DNA of 7,944 nt, from positions 1 to 7,944 of the forward strand of contig CAORJJ010000087.1 of assembly GCA_948517135.1 (NCBI GenBank), in the 5' to 3' direction. Positions 1 to 6,419 of this stretch are shown here, piece by piece. The position numbers were made by a program, and so were the translations under genes. This DNA is from an uncultured Clostridia bacterium. GTDB taxonomy: Bacteria > Bacillota > Clostridia > TANB77 > CAG-508. Below the pieces are notes generated by a model. The model had not been told where the DNA came from. It made no database searches and worked only from the letters and a program-made list of their open reading frames with translations. The first letter of the stretch is position 1; each line of letters begins with the position of its first letter.

Positions 1-54
1 GCTTACGGTCAAGTTAGTTTTAAACTGCTCCACCCCAACTATTGACAAAGAACC
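1..54. mobile_element. possible end of an insertion sequence running off the left edge
   Basis: Read on the minus strand, this stretch begins GGTTCTTTGTCAATAG and continues to the window edge. A terminus of the form GG(C/T)TCTTTGTCAA resembles, from memory, the inverted-repeat ends of ISL3-family elements; this is resemblance only. Both strands are open here without a recognisable protein: the plus strand stays open from the left edge to a stop at 110-112, which gives about 36 codons. No second inverted repeat, target duplication or transposase is visible because the window ends. It could equally be ordinary intergenic DNA downstream of the tRNA genes. Confidence 0.2.
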
Positions 55-84
55 ATTAAAAAAGCTTATTTTTTGGTACATCCA

Positions 85-102
85 GGGACACATTAAAGTC
101 CC
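85..102 (-). terminator. weak hairpin downstream of the second tRNA-Gly
   Basis: The minus strand can form a 5-bp GGGAC/GTCCC stem with an 8-nt loop about 26 nt after the CCA end of the tRNA at 128-201. The nearest U-run (around 58-63) does not follow the stem directly, so this is a poor intrinsic terminator. It is listed only because nothing better is seen at this tRNA's 3' end. Confidence 0.2.
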
Positions 103-126
103 AAAATACTGAAAAATAAACTTTCG

Positions 127-201
<75 letters not shown>

Positions 202-218
202 AAAATATTATATAATCT

Positions 219-247
219 ATTATACACAAATTATTATTTTTTTGCAA
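219..247 (-). promoter_or_regulatory. sigma-A-type promoter of the tRNA-Gly at 128-201
   Basis: The minus strand reads TTGCAA (-35, 242-247), a 17-nt spacer, then a perfect TATAAT (-10, 219-224). The predicted start near 212 leaves a leader of about 11 nt before the mature tRNA. It sits just downstream of the terminator of the other tRNA gene, so the two tRNAs are separate transcription units. Confidence 0.75.
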
Positions 248-248
248 G

Positions 249-287
249 AAAAAAGCCATCATACTAGACAATTTCTAATACAATGAC
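249..287 (-). terminator. intrinsic terminator after tRNA-Gly 295-368
   Basis: The minus strand forms a 13-bp stem (275-287 with 255-267, several G-U pairs) around a 7-nt loop at 268-274, followed immediately by six U residues (249-254). It lies 7 nt downstream of the CCA end of the first tRNA-Gly and upstream of the promoter of the second. Confidence 0.75.
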
Positions 288-294
288 AATTTAT

Positions 295-368
<74 letters not shown>

Positions 369-391
369 ATTATTTCCTCTGACAAGTATAA

Positions 392-420
392 ATTATAAAG
401 TATTAGATTATATTTGTCAA
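392..420 (-). promoter_or_regulatory. consensus promoter of tRNA-Gly 295-368
   Basis: The minus strand carries perfect consensus hexamers: TTGACA (415-420), a 17-nt spacer and TATAAT (392-397). The predicted start is near 385, giving a leader of roughly 17 nt before the mature tRNA. Such a strong match suits a stable RNA gene. Confidence 0.85.
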
Positions 421-444
421 GAGAAAATTTATAATTTTTTTAAA

Positions 445-1170
445 TTAATAAATATTTTTTAAATCAACACCCTCTTCATCACACACTCTATTATTTCTCG
501 ATTTTATATTGTTAACTTCACAATATTTATTCTTAAATTCATCTTCCTTTTTTAATAAACTTCTCATATCTACTAAAAATTTTCTATATGTTTTATCTTC
601 AAAGAACATATTTTCAGGATTATCTTCACTATACTTTTTTGATAATCTTTTTATAGTATAATCCAAATATTCTTCAATATTCATTTCTGAAGTTCTTTCT
701 TTTGCTACAAAAAAACTTCTAATAAAAACAATTTCTATTCTTGTATTTCTATCAGCAGAAGAAATCAATTTACCATATATACTTCTTGGTTCATCTTCTT
801 TAGATGAACGATGATCTTCAATTGCCTCTTTTATAATTAATCTCTGATTATCATTAAAAAACTTTTTCATATTTTCATCTGTCATAAACCTTTGAGCGGC
901 AATTTTTTCATGTATTTTATGATCTTCATATTTTCCTAAATCATGACATGCTGCAATTGTATACATTATATTACTATCTAAATCTAATTTGAATATATTA
1001 TTTAACTCAAATGTCCTTCTTATAACCTCCATTATATGTATAATTCCATGAGCTTTATCATTTAGTTCATATTGTTGAAATATATTTTGAGAAATATATT
1101 CTTTTAATTCATTATTAACATTTTTTGTATAATTATCAATTTCTTTAAAAAGTTGTTTTGAATAATTCAT
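445..1170 (-). CDS. HD-domain phosphohydrolase-like protein, 241 aa
   Basis: This is a predicted cytoplasmic metal-dependent phosphohydrolase of the HD superfamily; its substrate is not known. The metal-binding signature is visible in order: H41 and H45, the H76-D77 doublet in AACHDLGKYEDH, H120 in IEDHRSS, and D140 in SSADRNTR. Residues 1-180 form the HD core, and a lysine/glutamate-rich tail of about 60 residues follows, which I do not recognise. There is no signal peptide or membrane segment. The ATG at 1170 is supported by an AAGGAGAGGG ribosome binding site at 1178-1187, 7 nt upstream. A promoter lies directly upstream, so the gene is probably expressed on its own. The HD residues make the family call solid; nucleotide or (p)ppGpp-like substrates are possible but unsupported. 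No clear terminator is seen after the stop. Confidence 0.85.
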   Translation of the reverse strand: MNYSKQLFKEIDNYTKNVNNELKEYISQNIFQQYELNDKAHGIIHIMEVIRRTFELNNIFKLDLDSNIMYTIAACHDLGKYEDHKIHEKIAAQRFMTDENMKKFFNDNQRLIIKEAIEDHRSSKEDEPRSIYGKLISSADRNTRIEIVFIRSFFVAKERTSEMNIEEYLDYTIKRLSKKYSEDNPENMFFEDKTYRKFLVDMRSLLKKEDEFKNKYCEVNNIKSRNNRVCDEEGVDLKNIY

Positions 1171-1196
1171 CTAATTTCCCTCTCCTTTACAATACG

Positions 1197-1225
1197 ATTA
1201 TAATATAACTAAAGAAAAAAAACAA
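1197..1225 (-). promoter_or_regulatory. probable promoter of the HD-domain gene
   Basis: The minus strand reads TTGTTT (-35, 1220-1225), a 17-nt spacer and a perfect TATAAT (-10, 1197-1202). The predicted start near 1190 gives a leader of about 20 nt that includes the ribosome binding site. The -35 lies inside the U-run of the preceding gene's terminator, so the two signals are tightly packed. Confidence 0.55.
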
Positions 1226-1252
1226 ACAAGCACTTGGAAATTCTCCAAGTGC
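1214..1252 (-). terminator. intrinsic terminator of the repeat-protein gene
   Basis: A perfect 9-bp stem (GCACTTGGA with TCCAAGTGC, 1244-1252 and 1230-1238) around a 5-nt loop is followed on the minus strand by a long U-rich run (TTGTTTGTTTTTTTT). It starts 12 nt after the stop codon of the 352-aa repeat protein. Confidence 0.9.
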
Positions 1253-1264
1253 CTATTTATGACA

Positions 1265-2323
1265 TTACATGAGTCCTTTAAGTACTCCATTTATCTTAGT
1301 TTGAGCAAGTTCAATTTTCTGCTTGTCACTAAGTTTTGGAAGAAGTCTACTAGTTGCATCTTTGAAATAGCGTTGAACCACATCGCTTCTCATATTGAAA
1401 TTTTTAGTATTTTTGCAAACTGCTATAAGTGCCTCATATACAATATTAGGATTAATTAGAATAGCTCTATTTGAGGCAAAATTATTGGCTTCTGCCATTC
1501 TTACTTGCTGTTCAACAGTAAGCTCTGTTCTTCTTGTAGCTCTCTCAAACCAAGTCCAAACATCCTGACAATCCAAATTCATAGTTCCTGGTGATTCTGA
1601 GATTGCAGCAAGAGTTTCACCTTTAAGTTCTTCACTTAATAGTAATGCTCTTAAAATTGCAAAATTTTTTGATTCAACCATTTTCAATTGCTGTTTTTCT
1701 GAAGGTTTACTTCTTTTTACTGCATCAAGATACCACCTTCTTACAGTATCACTATCCAAATTCATAGATCCAGGATTTCTGCAAAGTTCAACTAATCCAG
1801 TAGCGGTTAAATCTTTCTTTAAAATCATTGCTCTTTTTATTACGAAATTTTTCCCATTTTGTGAAATTCTTTTCTCTTGTTTTGGAGTTAATTTGGTACG
1901 ATTTATCGCATCTATAAACCATCTTTCGACTGTGGAACTATTAAAATTAAAAGTTGATGGTTTTTCACAAATTATAGTAAGTGCTTCACCACACAAATTA
2001 GGAAAATTCAACAGATACTTTTGAGCTTCAAAATCCTTTGTTTCAGCCATTGCAATTTGCACTGCTTCTGACGAATTCTGTGACATTACATATTCAGCTT
2101 CCAAGTTAGACTCTACTTTTTGAGCAAGAATAATAGCATCTCCATCTGCCATTTGAAAATCTTGCTTTTTACTTCCTTTATCTGTCACATCATCCCGATT
2201 TTCCTCATCCTCATTATCTTCTAAATAAAAATCCAGTTCGCTTTTGTTTTGGTTTTTAGAAAATAATTTCAGTAATAATACAGCCAACAGATAAATAAAA
2301 ACTACTATTAAAGCTTTCATCAT
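1265..2323 (-). CDS. membrane-anchored protein with four to five ~62-residue helical repeats, 352 aa
   Basis: I do not recognise this protein as a named family. Residues 4-21 are a hydrophobic helix with no signal-peptidase site. Lysines just after it suggest the C-terminal part faces the cytoplasm. Residues 28-60 are an acidic, probably disordered linker. From about residue 84 the protein is a tandem repeat: roughly 84-144, 145-206, 207-267 and 268-329, plus a partial copy 330-352. Each unit has the pattern KQQ-x2-MAE-x-NF, then RA-x-LL, GEAL-x3-CE-x-P, NLDS, and V-x-RWF-x-DA-x2-R. The helical spacing resembles HEAT- or LRV-like solenoids, which usually bind proteins; that is inference. The ATG at 2323 is chosen because GGAGG at 2332-2336 lies 8 nt upstream; a more distal ATG at 2338 would overlap that site. 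The gene is monocistronic, with its own consensus promoter and terminator. Confidence 0.8.
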   Translation of the reverse strand: MMKALIVVFIYLLAVLLLKLFSKNQNKSELDFYLEDNEDEENRDDVTDKGSKKQDFQMADGDAIILAQKVESNLEAEYVMSQNSSEAVQIAMAETKDFEAQKYLLNFPNLCGEALTIICEKPSTFNFNSSTVERWFIDAINRTKLTPKQEKRISQNGKNFVIKRAMILKKDLTATGLVELCRNPGSMNLDSDTVRRWYLDAVKRSKPSEKQQLKMVESKNFAILRALLLSEELKGETLAAISESPGTMNLDCQDVWTWFERATRRTELTVEQQVRMAEANNFASNRAILINPNIVYEALIAVCKNTKNFNMRSDVVQRYFKDATSRLLPKLSDKQKIELAQTKINGVLKGLM

Positions 2324-2331
2324 GTAAATTT

Positions 2332-2336
2332 CCTCC
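2332..2336 (-). promoter_or_regulatory. ribosome binding site fixing the start of the repeat protein
   Basis: GGAGG followed by eight nucleotides and ATG at 2323. An in-frame ATG at 2338 begins within two bases of this site and would have no ribosome binding site of its own, so the downstream ATG (or the adjacent one at 2320) is the start. Confidence 0.8.
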
Positions 2337-2417
2337 ATTATGTTAACAGTTTCTATATGTAAACTGGCGTCACCCAGATTATAAGGAAATTAATTCTATT
2401 TAATTTATTACCTTTTT

Positions 2418-2446
2418 ATTATATCCAACTTTACATAAAATGTCAA
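2418..2446 (-). promoter_or_regulatory. consensus promoter of the repeat-protein gene
   Basis: The minus strand has TTGACA (2441-2446), a 17-nt spacer and TATAAT (2418-2423), both perfect. The predicted start is near 2411, which gives an untranslated leader of about 88 nt before the ATG at 2323. That is long for a simple leader and contains two short competing hairpins (2347-2377). Confidence 0.85.
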
Positions 2447-2510
2447 TTTATTTATAAAATCTTAATGATAATTACAAAATACAAAACTTTACTAAATCGT
2501 CCACATATTT

Positions 2511-2607
2511 GTTTCGACACGCCGATTTTGTTGTACAAAATCGTGTGCAAAAATTAGCGAAGCTTTTATTTAGTAGGAAAGTGCTCTGCGCTTCCTACTA
2601 AATAAAA
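2511..2607. repeat. palindromic element of two hairpins between rplS and the repeat-protein gene
   Basis: Two strong dyads lie side by side with no gene. The first is CGATTTTG/CAAAATCG (2523-2530 and 2536-2543) around a 5-nt loop, with partial extension by flanking CAC/GTG. The second is a perfect 16-bp inverted repeat (2564-2579 and 2592-2607), whose interior adds four more pairs (2581-2584 with 2588-2591) past one bulged A. Neither is followed by a U-run on either strand, so they are not ordinary terminators. This bipartite form looks like a dispersed miniature element, but only one copy is in the window. Confidence 0.5.
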
Positions 2608-2643
2608 AAATGAAATTTAAGGATTAACCTTAAATTTCATTTT
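2604..2643 (-). terminator. intrinsic terminator of the ylxM-rplS operon
   Basis: A perfect 16-bp AT-rich inverted repeat (2628-2643 with 2607-2622), with GG/CC next to a 5-nt loop, is followed on the minus strand by seven U residues. It starts 5 nt after the rplS stop codon. Its U-run abuts the palindromic element that follows. Confidence 0.9.
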
Positions 2644-2648
2644 GCAAA

Positions 2649-3152
2649 TTATTCTTTATCTTCTTTTTTTGTTTCTTCTGCTTTAACTTCTTCAGCTTTT
2701 ACTGCTTCAACAGCTTCTGCAACATCAGCTTCTGTTGCTGTTTCTTCAGCTACTGATTCACCTGGAACAACTTCTTCTTTAATAATGATTTCTCTATCTT
2801 CAATTCTTGCTCCTATTTTTTCTTTAGTTTTAGCAGCTTTACCAACTCTATCTCTTAAATAATAAAGTTTAGCACGTCTTGCTTTACCAACTCTAACTAC
2901 TTCAACTTTTTCAACCATTGGTGAATGTACTAAGAATGTTTTTTCAACACCAACACCATAAGAGATTCTTCTTACTGTGAATGTTGCATTTACTCCTCCA
3001 CCTTGTTTCTTTATAATAATTCCTTCGAAAACTTGGATTCTTTCTTTGTTTCCTTCTTTTATTCTAACATGAACTCTTACTGTATTACCAATACGTAATT
3101 CAGGTATTTTATTTTTTAATTGTTCATGCTCAATAGATTTTAAAATATCCAT
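2649..3152 (-). CDS. rplS: 50S ribosomal protein L19 with an acidic C-terminal extension, 167 aa
   Basis: L19 is a large-subunit protein near the 30S-50S interface. Residues 1-113 match the family end to end: MDILKSIEHEQLK at the start, RIGNTVRVHVRIKEGNKER, VFEGIIIKKQGGG, the FTVRRISYGVGVEKTF segment, and VRVGKARRAKLYYLRD. Typical bacterial L19 is about 115 residues; here some 54 residues follow, rich in Glu, Ala, Val and Lys, with no recognised domain. The ATG at 3152 is preceded by AAGGAGG (3160-3166) with 7-nt spacing; an in-frame TTG at 3173 would place that site inside the coding region and is rejected. It is the last gene of the operon, 39 bp after trmD, and a strong terminator follows. 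The tail is the only oddity; the core is intact. Confidence 0.97.
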   Translation of the reverse strand: MDILKSIEHEQLKNKIPELRIGNTVRVHVRIKEGNKERIQVFEGIIIKKQGGGVNATFTVRRISYGVGVEKTFLVHSPMVEKVEVVRVGKARRAKLYYLRDRVGKAAKTKEKIGARIEDREIIIKEEVVPGESVAEETATEADVAEAVEAVKAEEVKAEETKKEDKE

Positions 3153-3159
3153 TTTCTTT

Positions 3160-3166
3160 CCTCCTT
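3160..3166 (-). promoter_or_regulatory. ribosome binding site fixing the rplS start
   Basis: AAGGAGG lies 7 nt before the ATG at 3152. This settles the start in favour of the family-standard MDILKS terminus over the in-frame TTG seven codons upstream. Confidence 0.85.
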
Positions 3167-3191
3167 CTTTCAATAATGGATGTGACTAGTT

Positions 3192-3912
3192 TCACTTTTT
3201 ATTTTTTAATTCTTCTAAATATTTCATTTCTTCAGTTGTTAATTGAACTTTTTCTAAAAGTTCTGGCCTTTTTATGTAGGTTATTTCAATAGCTTTTTTC
3301 CTGCGCCATTTATCAATATTTCCATGATGACCTGATTGTAAAACTTCTGGAACTTTCATTCCTTCGAATTCTTCTGGTCTTGTATATTGAGGATACTCTA
3401 AAAGTCCGACTTGAAAAGCTTTCTTCAAGAGTTGAACCCGCAGTTAGAACACCACTTATATACCTTGATACACTATCAATTAATACCATTGCTGGTATTT
3501 CACCACCAGTTAAAACATAATCTCCAATTGAAATTTCTTCATCTACGATTTTGTCTATAACTCTTTGGTCTATGCCCTCATAGTGTCCACACAATAATAT
3601 TAAATGTTCTTCTTTTGCTAATTCTTCAACCTTACTTTGACAAAGTTTTTTACCTTGTGGTGATAAATAAATAACTTTAGCATTTTCATCTTTTACAGAT
3701 TTAAAGCTATCATATACAACATCTGGACGAATTAACATTCCTGCTCCTCCACCATATACTGTATCATCAACTTTTTTATGTTTGTCCTTTGAGAAATCTC
3801 TAATATTTATTAAATTTATTTCTAATAAATTTTCTCGAGTTGCTCTTCCTATAACACTTTGTTTTATAGGTTCAAACATCTCTGGAAAAAGAGTTAATAC
3901 ATCAAATTTCAT
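3192..3912 (-). CDS. trmD: tRNA (guanine37-N1)-methyltransferase TrmD, reading frame broken by a one-base insertion
   Basis: TrmD uses S-adenosylmethionine to make m1G37 in tRNAs with G36G37, which prevents +1 frameshifting. The first frame runs from ATG 3912 and shows the SPOUT-knot motifs YGGGAGM (53-59), CGHYEGID (108-115) and SIGDYVLTGGE (128-138). Homology then stops at residue 168, in EESFSS. The rest of the protein (GLLEYPQYTRPEEFEGMKVP, then LSGHH-like and WRRKKA motifs) continues in another frame to the stop at 3192. Removing one base, best placed at 3408, restores EESFSSGLLEYP and a 239-aa protein, the normal family length. Without correction the product would be 199 aa with a 31-residue nonsense tail ending at 3313. 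The start is 3 nt after rimM, with AGAAGGG at 3922-3928. Because TrmD is generally essential, a sequence error is the likeliest explanation; mutation or recoding is possible. Confidence 0.93.
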
Positions 3913-3915
3913 ATT

Positions 3916-4419
3916 TTAAAGCCCTTCTATTAGGTTAACTATTATTTTACCATTTTCAATATCTATAATTTTAATTACTTCATCAATTCCTGGTAAAAGT
4001 TTTTGTTTTCCAAGTTCATCTTTTACAACATAAACATCATTACTTCCAGTTGAAAAAATATCATCAACTTTTCCTAAATACTCATTAGATTCTGTGAATA
4101 CATCTAAACCAATTAAATCCGCAATATAATATACACCTTCTGGAAGATCCCCAAAAATATCTCTATCTACAACGATATAAGAATTTCTAAGTTTTTCTGC
4201 TTCTTCAATTGTATCTATATTTTTGAATTTTATTATAACTTGATTTTTATTGTATCCTACTTTTTCTATTTCATATTCTTTTAAGTTACCTTTTTGTTTT
4301 ATAAAAACTTTTGGCATTCTTTCAAATTTAGTATTGTCATCTGTAAAAGAATTAACTTTTACTTCACCTTTTAGCCCTTTAACATTTACAATTTGACCTA
4401 ATTCTAAATATTTATTCAT
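3916..4419 (-). CDS. rimM: ribosome maturation factor RimM, 167 aa
   Basis: RimM binds the 30S subunit, through S19 in studied species, and helps mature the 16S 3' head domain. The N-terminal RimM domain opens with the family signature YLELGQIVNVKGLKGEVKV (residues 4-22). A PRC-barrel domain begins near residue 97 (YYIADLIGLDVF) and ends with LLPGIDEVIKIIDIENGKII. Length is typical. The ATG at 4419 is chosen because it gives the usual N-terminus directly and has AGGTG at 4429-4433 with 9-nt spacing. A GTG at 4431 in the same frame overlaps that site and would add MLIN. The ribosome binding site overlaps the khpA stop region, so translation of the two is probably coupled; trmD follows after 3 nt. 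Confidence 0.95.
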   Translation of the reverse strand: MNKYLELGQIVNVKGLKGEVKVNSFTDDNTKFERMPKVFIKQKGNLKEYEIEKVGYNKNQVIIKFKNIDTIEEAEKLRNSYIVVDRDIFGDLPEGVYYIADLIGLDVFTESNEYLGKVDDIFSTGSNDVYVVKDELGKQKLLPGIDEVIKIIDIENGKIIVNLIEGL

Positions 4420-4428
4420 ATTTATCAA

Positions 4429-4433
4429 CACCT
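4429..4433 (-). promoter_or_regulatory. ribosome binding site of rimM overlapping the khpA stop
   Basis: AGGTG lies 9 nt before the ATG at 4419 and shares bases with the TAG stop of khpA (4432-4434). This favours ATG 4419 over the in-frame GTG at 4431 and suggests translational coupling. Confidence 0.55.
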
Positions 4434-4662
4434 AATCAAGAAATTCAACATTAACTTTTTTATGTTCTTTTGTAGCCACAGCTTTAATTATTGCTCTTAT
4501 AGCTTTAGCCATTTTTCCTTGTCTTCCAATAACTTTGCCCATATCATCTTTGGCTACTTTTACTTCATAGCAAATAGATTTAGCTTCTTTTTTTTCTGTA
4601 ATAGATACTTCATCAGGATTATCTACTAAATTTTTAATTAATACTTCAAGTACATCTTTCAT
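4432..4662 (-). CDS. khpA: KH-domain RNA-binding protein KhpA (YlqC family), 76 aa
   Basis: This is a small single-domain KH protein. In Firmicutes it is known to bind RNA and to pair with KhpB/Jag in influencing cell division and elongation. The KH core is clear: a beta strand YEVKVAKDD, then GKVIGRQG (42-49) carrying the GxxG loop GRQG, then the helix KMAKAIRAIIKAVA. The 76-residue length is normal. The ATG at 4662 is preceded by AAAGGA (4672-4677) with 9-nt spacing. It sits between rpsP and rimM, the standard place for this gene, 68 bp after rpsP. No oddities are seen. Confidence 0.94.
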   Translation of the reverse strand: MKDVLEVLIKNLVDNPDEVSITEKKEAKSICYEVKVAKDDMGKVIGRQGKMAKAIRAIIKAVATKEHKKVNVEFLD

Positions 4663-4730
4663 TTTCTCAAATCCTTTCTTCGCTTCTCTATTTAACTAGA
4701 AATGCGATTCTTTTATTAAAATATCTCTTA

Positions 4731-4967
4731 CTATTTAGATGCTTTTTCGATTAAAGCTTTTACTGTATCTGTTGGTTTTGCACCGTTTTTAATCCATGTA
4801 GCAACTTTTTCATTATCTAAAACGATTGTTGCAGGATTTGTCATAGGATCATATGAACCTATTTTTTCAACGATTTTTCCATCTCTTGGAGATCTAGAAT
4901 CAGCTACTACTATATGATAGAAAGGAGCTTTTTTCTTTCCAACTCTTTGTAATCTTATTTTTACCAT
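4731..4967 (-). CDS. rpsP: 30S ribosomal protein S16, 78 aa
   Basis: S16 is an early-binding protein of the 30S body domain. The sequence matches the family throughout: MVKIRLQRVGKKKAPFYHIV, VADSRSPRDGKIVEKIGSYDP, and the C-terminal helix with WIKNGAKPTDTVKALIEK. The length is typical for low-GC Gram-positive S16. An extended ribosome binding site, AGGAGGTGA at 4975-4983, lies 7 nt before the ATG and is the strongest in the operon, fitting a protein made in ribosome-stoichiometric amounts. It follows ffh after 62 AT-rich bases without an obvious promoter or terminator. Confidence 0.98.
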   Translation of the reverse strand: MVKIRLQRVGKKKAPFYHIVVADSRSPRDGKIVEKIGSYDPMTNPATIVLDNEKVATWIKNGAKPTDTVKALIEKASK

Positions 4968-5029
4968 TATAAATTCACCTCCTGAAAATATTTATAATTT
5001 ATAAATTTAAAAATTTAAAAACTAATTAA

Positions 5030-6391
5030 TTAAAACTTCAAATTGTTTAAGTCATCCATATTCATGTTCATATTTTTCATCATTTTCTTCATCATGCCTT
5101 TATTTGAAGTCATTTCTTTCATCATTTTTTGTGTCATTTCGAAAGATTTCATAAATTTATTTATTTGTTCAACTGATGTTCCACTACCTTTTGCAATTCT
5201 TAAACGTCTACTTCCATTTAATACTTTGGGATTTCTTCTTTCTTCTTTTGTCATGGAACAAATAATTGCTTCTATTCTTAAAAATTCTTTATCATCTACT
5301 TCAACATCTTTTAATTTATTGCCTAAACCTGGTATCATTTTTAAAATTGATGAAAAAGATCCCATCTTTTTCATTTGTCTTAATTGACCTAAGTAGTCAT
5401 CTAAATCAAAACTTTGCTTTTTCAATTTTTGCTCTAACTTTTGAGCTTCTTCTAAATCAAATGTTTCTTCTGCTTTTTCAATGATTGAAAGTACATCACC
5501 CATTCCTAAAATTCTTGATGCCATTCTTTCTGGATGAAACACTTCAATATCAGATAATTTCTCACCAGTTGCCACAAATTTAATTGGTCTTCCTGTAATT
5601 TTCTTTACTGATAGTGCAGCTCCACCTCTTGTATCTCCATCAAGCTTTGTAAGAACTATACCATCAATTCCTAAGTCTTTATTGAAAGTATCTGCAATGT
5701 TTACTGCATCTTGACCTGTCATTGAATCTACTACTAATAGTATTTCATGTGGTTTTACATTTGATTTTAAATCTTTTAATTCTTGCATTAACGCTTCATC
5801 AATTTGAAGACGTCCAGCAGTATCTATGATTATAACATCATTCAATTTTGATATTGCAACATTCATAGCTTGTTTTGCAATTATATTTACATCATTTGTA
5901 TTTTCATTTGTATATACTGGTATATCTAATTGCTTACCAACAACTTCTAATTGCTTTATAGCTGCTGGTCTGTAAACATCACAAGCTACTAATAAAGGTT
6001 TCTTACCTTGTTTTCTTATAATATTTGCAAGTTTTCCTGCTGTTGTTGTTTTACCAGAACCTTGAAGACCAACTAACATTATAACTGTTGGTGGATTTGG
6101 AGTAAAATTAATTTTAGATTCTTCTCCTCCAAGTAATGAAACCATTTCATCTTTTACTATTTTTATAACTTGTTGACCTGGTGTAAGAGACTTCAAAACA
6201 TCTTGCCCTAAAGCTTTTTCTTGAATTGTTGCTACAAATTCTTTAACAATTTTGTAGTTAACATCAGCTTCAAGTAATGCAAGTTTAACTTCTCTTAAAA
6301 CTTCTTTCAAGTCATCTTCAGTTATTCTAGCTTTTCCTTTTAGCTTTCTTGTAATTTCTTGTAATCTAGATGAAAGTCCTTCAAAAGCCAT
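5030..6391 (-). CDS. ffh: signal recognition particle protein Ffh (SRP54), 453 aa
   Basis: Ffh is the GTPase that binds 4.5S/6S SRP RNA and hydrophobic nascent signals and delivers ribosomes to FtsY at the membrane. The N domain covers about residues 1-95. The G domain follows, with P-loop GLQGSGKTT (108-116), DVYRPAA (138-144), DTAGR (190-194) and TKLDGDTRGG (248-257). The M domain (about 300-453) contains the RNA-binding GSRRLRIAKGSG (393-404) and a methionine-rich C-terminus, KGMMKKMMKNMNMNMDD, that forms the signal-binding groove. Length and all motifs are normal. AGGAGG at 6399-6404 lies 7 nt before the ATG. ylxM ends 28 bp upstream, and the pair form the SRP portion of the operon. Confidence 0.98.
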   Translation of the reverse strand: MAFEGLSSRLQEITRKLKGKARITEDDLKEVLREVKLALLEADVNYKIVKEFVATIQEKALGQDVLKSLTPGQQVIKIVKDEMVSLLGGEESKINFTPNPPTVIMLVGLQGSGKTTTAGKLANIIRKQGKKPLLVACDVYRPAAIKQLEVVGKQLDIPVYTNENTNDVNIIAKQAMNVAISKLNDVIIIDTAGRLQIDEALMQELKDLKSNVKPHEILLVVDSMTGQDAVNIADTFNKDLGIDGIVLTKLDGDTRGGAALSVKKITGRPIKFVATGEKLSDIEVFHPERMASRILGMGDVLSIIEKAEETFDLEEAQKLEQKLKKQSFDLDDYLGQLRQMKKMGSFSSILKMIPGLGNKLKDVEVDDKEFLRIEAIICSMTKEERRNPKVLNGSRRLRIAKGSGTSVEQINKFMKSFEMTQKMMKEMTSNKGMMKKMMKNMNMNMDDLNNLKF

Positions 6392-6419
6392 TACTTATCC
6401 TCCTATTCGTAACACAAAT

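Noticed and set aside
1259..1459. Plus-strand 66-codon open frame
   Set aside because: It lies antisense inside the repeat-protein gene, with no ribosome binding site and no recognisable protein features.
2324..2338. Upstream ATG start for the repeat protein
   Set aside because: That ATG overlaps the GGAGG site serving the ATG at 2323 and has no ribosome binding site of its own.
2511..2643. CRISPR array or riboswitch in the rplS downstream region
   Set aside because: There are three different hairpins, not direct repeats with spacers, and no recognisable riboswitch core sequence.
3153..3173. Upstream TTG start for rplS
   Set aside because: It would put the AAGGAGG ribosome binding site inside the coding sequence and add seven residues absent from the family.
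5043..5484. Two plus-strand open frames (114 and 72 codons)
   Set aside because: They are antisense to the methionine-rich 3' end of ffh; their Phe/Ile-rich translation is the mirror of Met/Lys codons.
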